Assembly: GCA_008828725.1 (NCBI GenBank)
Contig: MEHQ01003971.1
Coordinates: 194,611-258,610 of the forward strand
Length of the DNA: 64,000 bases
DNA from: Saccharina japonica
Lineage: Eukaryota > Sar > Phaeophyceae > Laminariales > Laminariaceae
Reading direction: 5' to 3'
In this document: in pieces, positions 44,718 through 55,890 of the stretch
Layout of the letters: every line of letters starts with the position of its first letter
How positions within the stretch are numbered: the stretch's first letter is position 1
Position numbers and translations under genes: made by a program
The notes under the pieces: model-generated
Told to the model about the DNA's origin: nothing
Databases searched by the model: none
The model's input: the letters and a program-made list of their open reading frames with translations, nothing else

Positions 44718-47700
44718 ATGGTGAATCTTACGCACGCTGGCTCGGGTCTTTTCGCCTGGTTCATCCTTGGGGTCACCAGGAGTACCGTGATCGCGGACCC
44801 TTGCCCACCTGAGGTCAAGTCATTTAAAATCACTACCACCCAAGACGCGTCGGACCTGGCGACGGCCTTGAACTGCTCTGGGGGAGGCTTCTTCGACGTG
44901 CAATGGGAGGGTTCGGTTATCGTTGAACATACATTCGCGCTGACCGACGCCTCTATTATGAACATTATCGGGGTTGGGTCCGGCGCCGTCGCCGATGGAA
45001 ACGGCGCCATTCAGCTGTTTAGAGTCAGCAACGCCGTATTGAACTTTGCCGATATCGGACTAGAGAACGGCAACGCCGCCAACGGTGAATTATATGGCGG
45101 TGCGGTTTGGGCTAGCGGCCATACCTCCGTCGTGTCCTGGAGTGGAACAAACACCCTCACTAACAATATTGCCTTTTGGGGGGGTGCGGTGGCCATTGAA
45201 GATGGAGCTAAGGCGTTTTGGACCGGTCGAACCAACTTCACGCGAAACACTGGGATAAATCAAGGCGGAGTGCTGTTTTCGGAAGATGGCAGTTTAATAC
45301 TTTCCGGAGAAACGTCGTTTTCAGACACCATTGGCGGTTATTCGGGCGGCACAATTGATGCACATGATTCAGTGGTTTCATGGAGTGGCGTGACGTCATT
45401 TAAGAACAGCACACTGGACTTTCCCTTCGAAAGCGGAGGTACCGTTGAAGTTTATGATTCTGTGCTTTCGTGGACGGGAGAGACGTATTTCAATGGAGGC
45501 AATGGGGGAAAGGGGGGGGCGCTTTTTTCGTCCGGATCTAGCGTTTCTTGGGGAGGGGAAACGGTTTTCTGTGACAACGTCGGAGGATTAATGGGCGGAG
45601 CCCTGTTTATCACGGGTAACTCCACCGTGTCTTGGACGGGACAAACACACTTCTGCAACAACCGAGCTGGTGATGCTATGGACAACGGTTTTGGCGGGGC
45701 AGTGCGCGTGGAAGGCTCGTCTATCGTTATGACCGGCAGCACTACCTTCACCGGTAACTATGCTCGAACGGGGGGTGCTGTGTACGTTGGTAGGGATGCT
45801 ACCATGGACTGGGATGAGACGACCAATTTTACGAATAACTCCGCTGTTGTTGGAGGTGCGCTTTACGGGGATTTCGGCGCCCAATTACGCTGGGGGGGGG
45901 AGATTACGTTTACGGAGAACACAGCCAGCGAAAACGGTGGAGCTTTCGCGCTTGGAGGAGAAATGTCGCTAGATATGACAGCTGTAGGAATCAAGCTGTT
46001 ATTTACTGGCAACAATGCAAACATCGCGGGAGGAGCGGTGTACCAGTCGGGCATTGGCGTTGGCCTGACCTGGACCGGCGTGACCTTCGTCTCTAACTTC
46101 GCTCTGAATGGTGGTGCCGTGTACTCCGTAGCCAGCGGGACAGCCCTCGAACAGGACGGTGACAACTTCCACAGCAAGTACATCGACTGCATATTTCGTG
46201 ATAATTCGGCGGAAGCGAGCGGTGGTGCAGTGGAGAGCGCGGCCGGGAAAGACGACTTCTTTACCACCACGTTTGACGGCAATACTGCGGGGGCGATAGG
46301 AGGGGCTTTACGTGTGGCGGGCACAACTAACTTAACACTGTGCGAGTTCGTGGGCAACGGGGCGAACGAGACCGGGCCGGCTGTGGCCAGCGTCGGTACT
46401 ATCGTCGTGTCAAATATTTCGTTCGAGAATAACGGCCTGCTCTGCGCACCTGGCGCCTTCTTGAACTACTCCATCGAGGTATGTGGGTTCGTCACATGTT
46501 TGGGCTGTAGTATGTTGACGTCAATATTTCCAGGAAAGGTTTAGGCTGATTCAAGCCTACCACCCCAAATATACACAGCAGCCAACAATTGAAGCAGTTT
46601 TTGGGAGATAGACCCTGATATGTCGCATACATGTTCGTTGAACTCCTGCCGGCCAGTTGCTGGCTGGGGACTTTCTGGGGATTTTTTCCCGATAAATTTG
46701 TCGTTTTGTTTTTGAAATCGAATTGTGTCCCCCAGTTTTCGAAGACGAATAAAACTAAACTAAACTTCGTCAACTGTTCGGCAGGGACACATATAACAAG
46801 TGTGAAAACGTTCAGGGTCGATGTCATGAAAGTGGCGTGACCATTTGGACCACGTGGGGTAAGACGTGCAAATCCCGGTATCGCCTCGTAATTACCTAGA
46901 TCCAACACAAGAACCGATGTTTCGCGTCCAACATTACTTAATATTGACCAAACACAGTCAGATCGTCGCATATTTGCGCGAACCGTTTTACAAACATGCC
47001 TCGGACCGCATGGAAGCAGCTTATTCCGAAAATCAATTAATGGGACAAATATGTATTCCCATGGAAACTCCTGGGTAATATTGACCTCTTTGGAGGCCTG
47101 TAATTGGTCGGGGCACCTTTTCCGGGGTAGCGCGCACCTGGTCTAGGTATTTTGAAGCAAACGGGCGATTCCACTCTTTGTTCATGGCGGTCAGAATGAT
47201 ATCAACTATGTGGCATTCGAGATGTTATTGCATGCAGCATTCGTGGCTGACGAAATTTAGGGTGACATGCCTGAACCCGCTCGTATGTTTAGTGTGATCT
47301 ATTACCCTTTGCGCGCGTGCGCCTCCGTAGCTGGTATGTGCCACCGTATATTGGTGTGTCAAACAATACTGCGGGAAACCGCCATGGTAGGGCAAGCACG
47401 ACCTTTTTTGGTGGCTTCAGCCCCTGGATTCACGCGCCAAAACGTAGTATATGGCTGGATTCGACAGACCCCACACGAGGCAGCGGGGGTCGTCAGAGCC
47501 CAACCGTAACGTAACACCCGTGGGGATCAGCTATACGATATGCATCCCGCACCCGACTGAAACCATGACACGCGACACCACAATATATACCTTGGAAATA
47601 AAATCGTCTCCAGAGATGAATAAGTGTTTCGTTTCACCCGATTAGAGGTACACTGGCAGAATCAAGGGTTGTGCAAGCCAACTGCATCGGTCAAATGTTT

Positions 47701-50700
47701 CAAGAGGAGTTTCTTTTCGATCTGTCCGTGTCCCTCTCACGTCGTCGCAGGGCAGTGAGGAACCTGACCAACGTAAACAAGAGTACTATGGAAGTGTTTG
47801 CGAAGGGTGCGGCGCTTGCACGGGCTGTACATGGGCGGGCGAAGGTATCCAGGAGTGTATTCCCGCCCTCGAAAACACCGATAGTGTGGGGGTTGATGCC
47901 TTTGGCGTGCCGATCACTCTGGAAACGCTCGAGATAAAAAAGGGCTTTTGGCGACCGGTGGCACATACCTCGAGCATCTTTCCTTGCTGGAATCCGGATG
48001 CTTGCCTCAAGGGGATCACGGATGACATGGATGACTGCGCCGACGGGTACAAGGGACCATGTGAGCTTTGGCACGTACCACAGAGCATGCTAGTGATGGG
48101 GACGCACCTAAACACGTCTGTAATTTGAAACCCCACCCAGACGCGTACGCCGACGGACCAATTAACGTGTGGCCCAGTCAAAAACGCCAAAGTCAACCCA
48201 AAATCAAACAGCAGGGTGAAACAGCCAATTATATCCCGGTAATTAATGGTTTATGTTGTAAGCTGAGCAAATCTGGCGCCCAGGCATGAACTCTCTGGGC
48301 AAAAAGACGCTTGCCCTTTCGCATAAATTATTGATCATGCCACGTGGACGCTCGTCATCGCCAAGTGAGGAAGCGTAGGGGAATTTTTGTAAGGTTGGCC
48401 GCAATTCGCGTCGTTGGCACTTGCTGCATCGTCTTCACTGCCACCGGAATGAGTGGTCAAGGTATATTTCGCGTGTCTGAACACCTCTCAATTGTTTCTG
48501 CCTCGCTTTCCGACAGCCCGAACTGGAATCTCTACCCCCCTTCCCCCCTTTGTTTTTTCGCAGACTGTGCCATCTGCAAAGACGGCTATGCTCCGACCTT
48601 GGCTTACACTTGCGCCAAGTGCTCGAGCGGTGACGGCATTACGTTCGCGGTATTGACGTTAACAGTTGGGGTTTTGGCTGTTGTCGCGGCCAGCTTCTAT
48701 TTGGTCTCCGAACCACATCAAACCGAGACCACACTCTTCAGGAGACTCAGATATGCTCTTCCAGTACAAGGGCTAAAGACTGTCGTTGTAGCGTGGCAAA
48801 TACTAACGCAGGTGAGACTACAGACAGGGTTGGAGCAAGGACATCATCCTCCTGCAGTTGCTGCTGCCATAGGTAGTACATATATACACGGAGTATTTAA
48901 ATATATCTACGCCTTTTGTCGAGTTGACAACACACATCCCGTCAACGTACCGGAGCTGTACCCCACTCAGTGTGCATGTGAGCTAAGCTCACCTTCGGAT
49001 GTATACATTTTGTCACTCCCGTGTCAGCTCTGCACTCCATATCTGCCATTTATCCTTGCTGTTATCAACGCACGTACTGCTACCACATACGACACGTTGT
49101 CCAACATCGTCGGTTTGAAGCCCTTCCCTTTCCTTGAATCATGTATTTGTTTCAAAAGGGGTAGAGCGTTCTATCATGGACAACCTCGCAGCACCACCAC
49201 AAACTGCACCTTTAAGCGGATGGCTGTTTGATTGTGTAACCACGTCGAGCCTCGCCTGTCGAAATGCTGTAATATTCCCTTGGCAGTTCGACTCTGTGGC
49301 CAACGTCACCTACGCGGGCGTGTACGGCCAATTCTTGGACGGCATCTCCTCCGTCATCAGCCTTGATGTGGGGCTCGTACTCTCCGGCAGTTGCTTGGTG
49401 GAGACGGACTTCCACGATCGTCTCGTCGTGGCCACCTCGGGGCCAATACTTGTGCTTGTCGCCTTGGCGGTGTTGTTTTATTTGGCGGCGCGCAAAAACC
49501 ATTGGTCGCCGGAACAATGGCAGCGTGCTCGGCGGAAATACTTCTCCATGGCGCTCCTGGTTACGTTCCTCGTTTACTCGTCAGTTTCCTCCACGGTATT
49601 TAGGGTGTTTGACTGTGAATCCCTTGGCGACGGCAAGGAATACCTCCGCGCCGACTACAGCATCCAGTGCACCACCGCCAAGCACAAGGCGCTCAAGGTC
49701 AGACCTTCGACGGCAGAAATAGGGAAGGTGGCAACGGAAAGCAGGTTAATTTATATTGGTTGTTATAATCCGTTTTCGATAGGAGCCGTCGGTGGTGGTG
49801 TGGTCCTGTCATAATCGCCGAAGACAATTTCAGAGTCGACACCCTCCCGTGGCACGAGCAGTTAAGAGAACGATCTAGTGTTGCAACTGTAGACTACATA
49901 TTCAAATGTGGCGGCTGGCGTGAGTGACAGCCGTAGTGTCTAGTTGGAGAGGTAGGTGAATCGATCTCTTCAAAAACAGTTCGACGAGCTGTGGCCGTCT
50001 GGTTGTCGGCGGCAGCAAGCTTGTTCCTGGCCGTGGGCGTATCGATTACGCGCCACGATCGCCAACAAGTTAAAACCATGCCCACCCACCCCTCGGAATC
50101 TCACGCCCACCGCCTCTGCATCTTCCCGGACACTTGATTCCTTTCGACCCAGGTGTACGCTGGGTTTATGATTATGTTATACCCGATCGGTATTCCTCTT
50201 CTCTATGGCATCATCTTGTTCAAGCACCGCGAGGTCTTGCAGGATGGGCACCGCAGTTCCGCGACGCAGCCGGTTGATGTGGAGGTGACCTCTGACTTGT
50301 GGAAGCCGTACAGGCCGAAGAGGTACTACTATGAGGTCGTCGAGTGCGCCCGCCGGGTTACGCTCACCGGGGTTGTTGTGTTCATCTACCCCAACACGGC
50401 GGCACAAGTGGCCGTCACACTGGTACTTGCGTTCGTGTTTGTCATGGTGTCAGAGTCGCTGGCTCCCTACGCTTCCAAGCAAGATGCCTGGCTGTCTCGG
50501 GTTGGCCACATAGTGGTGTTTCTGTCTATGTATCAGGCGCTGGTGCTCAAGGTTGACGTCTCGAATGAGAGCCGTGACAGCCAACAGGTCTTCGGAGGGG
50601 TGCTCTTGGCCGCCAACATTTGCATGGTCGCTGCCGTAATCGCAGAGGCGACGATGGTGGTATGCTACGTTTGCGGGCGAGGAAATGACGATTTGGAAGA

Positions 50701-50809
50701 ATCTGTAGCACCCGGATTGCGAACCACCGCTGGCACCAGGAGTGTAGCGGACAACTGGGACACGAGCGACATAGAAGATGACCTGTCGTTTAAAGGCGCG
50801 ATATTATAA
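44718..50809 (+). CDS. Pmp-repeat multi-pass membrane protein (five exons proposed)
   Basis: Predicted surface protein of unknown function. Proposed exons 44718-46478, 47751-48060, 48564-48811, 49287-49697 and 50153-50809 all have GT/AG borders and keep one frame: 1128 residues plus stop. The ATG at 44718 opens a signal peptide (GLFAWFILGVTRSTVIA). Residues ~100-570 hold about 13 beta-helix repeats of ~30 residues with the pattern SWTGxTxFxxN..GGA, as in chlamydial Pmp proteins. Next is a Cys-rich part (CEGCGACTGC; CADGYKGPYCAICKDGY created across the 48060/48564 splice; CAKC). Then come about eight hydrophobic segments, among them FAVLTLTVGVLAVVAASFYL, ILVLVALAVLFYLAA and GFMIMLYPIGIPLLYGIILF, and a cytosolic acidic tail (DIEDDLSFKGAIL). 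The family is common in stramenopile algae. The function (adhesion, wall sensing or channel-like) is not established. Extra upstream exons cannot be excluded. Confidence 0.8.
46479..47750 (+). other. Intron 1 of the Pmp-like gene (1272 bp)
   Basis: Begins GTATGTGG after the codon for Glu in FLNYSIE and ends in a pyrimidine-rich tract TCTGTCCGTGTCCCTCTC..GTCGTCGCAG before GSEEPDQRKQ. Both borders are phase 0. ORFs inside are not supported. The remaining introns are 48061-48563, 48812-49286 and 49698-50152. Confidence 0.7.
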
Positions 50810-52314
50810 GTGTTTCGTGGAGGAACATGACATCTCAACAGGTTGACACCCCAAATACTGATGATACGGCCAGATGAGTTTCCTTTTTGACAGGAGTATG
50901 TAAATATTTTCAATCCATGTCAAGCTAACGTCCGGTAGCTGTTATCACGTATTCCACGATACCAGGACGCTCGGTATTAATTGTATTTTCGAAGCGTTGT
51001 GCTTGTAACCCCCCGCCCCCCCCTTTTCCTCGGCGTAGACATCATTAATGCAATATATGTGCTGGCTTGACACCCTTACCGTGTGGTTCAGGGATATCGT
51101 TTTGTCACGTTTCCAGCATTGCTTGTTCTGTTGCCCGTTATCGCGCACCGTCAATGCAGACTTGGGAGTGGGTGCATACTCAAATGTGTTTAGTAGGTAT
51201 AGGGAAAGATAGTGGGGTATTTGACTGTGTGCGCTTTGTGTGTGGGCTGCGATTAGGTTTGTTTCACACACCGAGTTCCAGGGGTAAATCGGAGTGTGTA
51301 TAAAGAGGTAAAGGGGACATCATAAATACACCACCGATTTCCATAGGCAGGTATGAGTGATGTGGGGGGTATTCCGAACAATGCTGCCGCTGATGAGCTT
51401 CAGAAACAGCTATCGTCGATGGAGGAAGCACGCTTCCGCACGTGGCACGTCTAAAATGCGCGAGATGTACCCGGGCATGCTAGAGCAGTAGAGGCGCACG
51501 ATATTTGGTTTCTGAGGGTGGTCACTTGAGGAGCCCTTTACCTCACTGATAAACTGATTTTGGAGGAAACTGAAAGTGCCACAACACAAATAATCTAATG
51601 GACTAGGTAGACAATGATATTTTTGCAGCATAATAATACTATTCCGATGATTTATGGTTAAGAATCCCAACTATTCAGAAGCCGTTTCAGCCAAAACACA
51701 TGGTACCTCTATCGTAGCACACGTCATTCCGCAGTGTGTTAATTGGGTCACCATTAACCCGGTCAACATGTCGTTCGGGAACGCAGTAGGGGTTGGGTCT
51801 ATGTCGGGGCTCCACGTTAGCTAGTCATCCTATAATTTGACCATACATGCGGAGAATGCTAGGGTCGGTCTGCACCCAGTGGTCTCGTGGTTTGATATTG
51901 AGGCTCGTCTAGGTCAGGGTTTCCGTCCGATCCCTGCGTGTAATATGTGGGCCTTTTATCGTGGGTATCGTCGGGTTTTCCTACGTTCGGGTAGGGGAGT
52001 GTGTAGGGTTAGTCGTGTCTGTCGTGCGAGTGGATGGATAGCCTCGGGTTTATTTATACGGAGACAGACAGGGGCGTAAAAAAAAGAGAGAAAACGACAC
52101 CACACACGTAGGAAGATCAGAATGAAAAACAAACCGGATCGCTGTGATCACAGGACGAAATGAGCGAAAACCATTTTTTCCCCGTTTTTTGTTCCCTTTT
52201 TTAACTTGGTTTTAGAGACCCCCCCTATTTTGTTTTAGCTGGTGGGGGGGTAATAAAAAAAAAACTTGACTTATTGTTTTCTGGGATCACAACGGTCCGG
52301 TTTCTTCCCTACAA
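50810..52314. other. 3' flank of the Pmp-like gene, duplicated downstream
   Basis: No further gene. The whole interval is repeated without visible change at 58184-59688. Short ORFs on both strands lack domain signatures. Confidence 0.6.
52072..52226 (+). repeat. Short dispersed repeat ending in a C-run (second locus)
   Basis: GGGGCGTAAAAA..GAGAAAACGACACCACAC..GCTGTGATCACAGGACGAAATGA..AACTTGGTTTTAGAGACCCCCCC, matching the order of 4970-5132 with many differences. A duplicate is at 59446-59600 because the locus lies in the segmental duplication. Confidence 0.5.
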
Positions 52315-53500
52315 TATAGGGGGGGGGTGTGTGTGGTGTCGATAACTTTTTTTTTGTGCACCCTTGCTCCGACGGACGAAAAAATGTGCGGCACAAGAAA
52401 AGCGTGGTGCGGCAAGCCGCACCATGCCTTGGGCACGTGGTGAAAAAAACGGGATTTAACGAGAAAAAGGTGCGGCAGCGCAACATTTCACGACCTATTT
52501 TACGCCCTGGTGGTCACTTATTGTCACTTGAGGAGTTCTATACCTCACTTATTGTCACTTGAGGAGGGAAATCCATGCCCTAACTGATGAAAAACTCCAC
52601 GAACTGCTACTGTAAGTACAAAGTGAGCCATTTGGCAACAGAACAAGGCGATTCAGCCGATTTTAGGTTAAGAGGCCCCATTATCCAGAAACGAAAACAG
52701 CCAAACAAACAGTGTTACCTACTGTACCAGTGCGTTCTTGTGCGTGTGAGCCGTCATCACGCTACCCCCTTCTTTCTGATCGAATGGTCGAAGGGGGTGC
52801 GAGTAAAGGGCATTATAGTAGCTGCGAACCAAGAAAAAAAAACCAAAACAGGATACCTGGCACAGTACGTACCTACCGTACGTACGAGTAAGTGGTATGT
52901 CTATGTGTTGTGTGCACGGCAAACAAGGCAAATCCATCGAAAAACGAAAACTGCGAGTTCATCACCCGTTTAATGGCAATAGCGTAAAAGCGAAGCACTT
53001 CTTCGAGTACCGTCAAGCAGCTCGCACGCCTGATAATTCTAGCCCGGGACACCAGAATATAGTACATGCGAGTACGATAGAGGTACGAGTACTGTACGTA
53101 CGTAGCATTTTTTGGCAAAAAAAAAACGTTTATGACTGCCGACGGGGCTCCCCTAAATCAAGGGACGACATACCCAATGCCGTTCCAATCCCATCAATCA
53201 ATGGGGTACTACAATCAATGTTCGATGTACAACCTGAACCCGAAACCATGGGGTTGTTCTTCTCGGTCTGTTTTCCGTGGTTGTTTGAGCGGAGATAAAT
53301 AGCTCCTATACTATAATCAAGAGAGGTGCCTCCGAACGATTAGGGTGCAACTCCTACCGCGCTGTGCGTTATAAGGACACCTAATCTAGCAATCGGGACT
53401 GCCTTCCTCGTGCGGCCTGTGCTGTCTGCAATCGCCATTCGTTTCCGTCTCATTCTCCCTGGCAAGGTCCGTCGAGGGTTTTACGTCGCAAACAGGCTGA
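52315..53500. other. Stretch without supported genes
   Basis: Starts in a G-run (52315-52326). A plus-strand frame at about 53140-53300 ends in FSVCFPWLFERR, and another frame reads QSHQSMGYYNQCSMYNLNPK. Either could be an exon remnant, but there is no motif to decide. Confidence 0.4.
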
Positions 53501-53621
53501 GTTAAGAACGACTCTTACGAGGTCAGTGTTTCCCTGTGTCCTTGACGACACACCACCAAAAAGTGCTGCAGTACAATCGCAGCAGAGCACCGTGTGTGTC
53601 GTGAGGGAGAGGCGCTTACCC

Positions 53622-53708
53622 AAAGCTCGGGCCCATGCACTTGAGAAGGTACAGCTGCAGCTCACGTATTTGTTCTTCCTTCTTCCGTAGAGACAACAGC
53701 TCCTGCAC
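53622..53708 (-). other. Candidate internal coiled-coil exon
   Basis: On the minus strand GCTCGTGCAG|GAGCTG opens a frame ELLSLRKKEEQIRELQLYLL ending KCMGPSF before GTAAGCG. Sharp acceptor and donor words and an amphipathic Lys/Glu/Leu pattern suggest a real exon or its relic. No neighbouring exon can be assigned with confidence. Confidence 0.3.
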
Positions 53709-53753
53709 GAGCAAAGACTAGTACCACGGCAAAATCAAAGAGGCGTAGGGGAA

Positions 53754-53786
<33 letters not shown>

Positions 53787-54001
53787 GTACTCATGTCGTG
53801 CACGGCCGTAGTCATATGACCATAGACCCTCGCATCCCTACAATGCCGGGACAGAGCACGTTGGGTTTTCACCAACCAGGCAGACATTGCTTGCACCAAG
53901 CGCGAAGCGCCGTGAGGTATTGGGCGAGTCGCATGGAGGGTGAGCTGCATCCTGCTAAGAACCGCCTCTGAGGCGGACTTGCATATGGACGACAGCTTCA
54001 A
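53754..54001 (-). mobile_element. Retroelement 3' end with 32-base poly-C tail
   Basis: The minus-strand frame from 54001 reads to CRDARVYGHMTTAVHDMST and runs into a homopolymer of 32 Cs (Gs on the plus strand, 53754-53785). The end ATGACTACGGC..CATGAGTAC before the Cs matches the end of the neighbouring element at 54326-54350, so both belong to families sharing a 3' terminus. Confidence 0.55.
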
Positions 54002-54303
54002 TGAGTTAATTTAATTTCTGGTGTGGCCACTTCCGGAGACAGCAATGGGTTTTACTATGTAACTGCCTCGCGGATGCCTTACCATATTAACACTACGTGA
54101 TACGACCATTCCCCTTGTGCGGAGCAAAGGTTCTCCACCCCGCACAAATGATCTACTCGACCGCCAGCTTTGGTGACCGCCAAAAGAAAAAAAGAAAAAA
54201 ACGGCACCCTGGTTGTCTAGCTCACGCAGCGAGTGGCGTGTTTTACAGCGTCATTGCCAACCGACGCCAACCCAACCTATAAATATATCATATATTTATA
54301 TGA

Positions 54304-54693
54304 GGGGGGGGGGGGGGCGGGGGGGCGTACTCATTTGTTGCTTGCCTTAGTCATTTGACCGTTGACCAGTTATCCCTTTCGAGACGGAGCACCGTTCATA
54401 CTACTCATAATAGAGACACCTCCAACACTTGGGCGCTCATTACCTTGTTTTCATATATCACAAATAAACTTTTTGCTAATCTTATCCCCTTCCTGTTTCG
54501 CCGCCTGTGGCAACCATCTATCTCCTAAGATAGCGATCGTTTTCTCGCTACTATTTAGTTTACCAAACTGCTCCATGTCACACTCGTCTATTTTACTCAT
54601 CTCATCCTCTAACACATCCCTTTCCTCCTTGTACCTTTCACATTCTCCCACTATGTGAATTCTACTCTCTACGGCCTTGCCACATGGGCACAT
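54304..54693 (-). pseudogene. LINE ORF2 C-terminal end with poly-C-like tail
   Basis: The minus-strand frame reads MCPCGKAVESRIHIVGECER then YKEERDVLEDEMSKIDECDM, a CCHC-type zinc finger (C-x-C, later H and C) of the kind found at the end of LINE ORF2 proteins, followed by SEKTIAILGDRWLPQAAKQE. A stop follows FICDI, after which the same frame continues with readable text (NERPSVGGVSIMSSMNGAPS) to a second stop. The 3' end is a C-rich tail (Gs at 54304-54325). 5' truncated, so presumably dead. Confidence 0.65.
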
Positions 54694-54925
54694 CTATGCA
54701 TCTACTTTCTCCTCCTCCAGGATACTGGTATACCTCCTTCTTCTTTCTGGCAGGTCCAGGTCCCCTACACGAAGTCGCAGTTTCAGCTTTTTCACGAAGT
54801 CCATTGGGCCATGCAGATACAAAACAAAAACAACAATACATATTCTGGAGTGGTAGAAGGGTGTTTGTTTTATTCGCGTTTTCTAACGGCCTTTTCCCTT
54901 TTTTCTTCTTGTTTATGGCGACCAG

Positions 54926-55087
54926 GTTGAGGCCAACCACGTGTTCATCCTGGAGCCTCTACTGAACGCCGCCGTCGAAGCTCAAGCCGTGAATCGGGTC
55001 CACAGGGGGGGGCAACGCCGGCCGACCACGATCCACCGCCTCGTGGTGCTTGGGACAATCGAAGAAGACATTGCAAGGCACAGATAA
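54926..55087 (+). pseudogene. Orphan SNF2-family helicase exon (SHPRH/RAD5-like)
   Basis: After an acceptor-like TTCTTGTTTATGGCGACCAG the frame reads VEANHVFILEPLLNAAVEAQ, AVNRVHRGGQRRPTTIHRLV and VLGTIEEDIARHR to a TAA. This is the end of the helicase C-terminal lobe of SNF2 ATPases: QAVNRVHRGGQ is motif VI, with the two Arg that contact ATP. The wording (ANHVFILEPLLN.AVEAQA) is closest, from memory, to SHPRH/RAD5-type ubiquitin-ligase remodellers. HRGGQ replaces the usual HRIGQ. No other SNF2 motifs are found upstream, where LINE sequence lies on the other strand. It is therefore a dispersed gene fragment or the last exon of a gene with distant exons. Confidence 0.7.
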
Positions 55088-55119
55088 CACTTGCCTTGGT
55101 ATAAGATACAGAGCAAAGG

Positions 55120-55387
55120 CCGCCTAGTTAAGGTACAGGGAAAACATTGACTAATAAAACGTACAGATGATAGACTAACCTCGTACAAAAATATACATAT
55201 ACAAACTGACCTCGTAAAGGTACTGGGAAAAACTGACCTCGTCAAGGTATACAGAAAAACAAACTGACCTTGTGAAGGTACAGGAAAAGCTCGACCTCGG
55301 GATGGTACCGGAAAAAATAAAAAAAATAAACGACCTTGTAAAGTACAGGGAATAACCGGTCTGGGAAAGGTACGGGGGAGACCTGGC
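55120..55387 (+). repeat. Degenerate ~30-bp minisatellite
   Basis: About eight or nine imperfect copies of AACTGACCTCGTAAAGGTAC followed by a GGGAAA/CAGAAA linker. It ends at the ambiguous base 55388. Confidence 0.7.
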
Positions 55388-55388
55388 N
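55388..55388. other. Single ambiguous base (N), probable assembly join
   Basis: The only N in the window. It lies exactly between the minisatellite and the first base of the inverted duplicated block. Confidence 0.8.
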
Positions 55389-55890
55389 CTGTCGGAAAGC
55401 GAGGCAGAAACAATTGAGAGGTGTTCAGACACGCGAAATATACCTTGACCACTCATTCCGGTGGCAGTGAAGACGATGCAGCAAGTGCCAACGACGCGAA
55501 TTGCGGCCAACCTTACAAAAATTCCCCTACGCTTCCTCACTTGGCGATGACGAGCGTCCACGTGGCATGATCAATAATTTATGCGAAAGGGCAAGCGTCT
55601 TTTTGCCCAGAGAGTTCATGCCTGGGCGCCAGATTTGCTCAGCTTACAACATAAACCATTAATTACCGGGATATAATTGGCTGTTTCACCCTGCTGTTTG
55701 ATTTTGGGTTGACTTTGGCGTTTTTGACTGGGCCACACGTTAATTGGTCCGTCGGCGTACGCGTCTGGGTGGGGTTTCAAATTACAGACGTGTTTAGGTG
55801 CGTCCCCATCACTAGCATGCTCTGTGGTACGTGCCAAAGCTCACATGGTCCCTTGTACCCGTCGGCGCAGTCATCCATGTCATCCGTGAT
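55389..55890 (-). repeat. Inverted copy of 48015-48516
   Basis: Reads as the reverse complement of 48015-48516 (coordinate sum 103905 throughout), covering the last 46 bases of exon 2 and most of intron 2 of the Pmp-like gene. It joins the direct copy at 55891 through a CCC microhomology. Confidence 0.9.

Noticed and set aside
45011-46357. Long minus-strand ORFs opposite the Pmp repeats
   Set aside because: Shadows of the repeat-coding strand; their composition follows the codon pattern of the real gene.
44718-46478. Bacterial (chlamydial) contamination suggested by Pmp repeats
   Set aside because: The coding region continues through four GT/AG introns into a eukaryotic-type multi-pass domain.
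53754-53785. Functional G-quadruplex
   Set aside because: A pure 32-base homopolymer explained as a retroelement tail; its length may also be a sequencing or assembly estimate.
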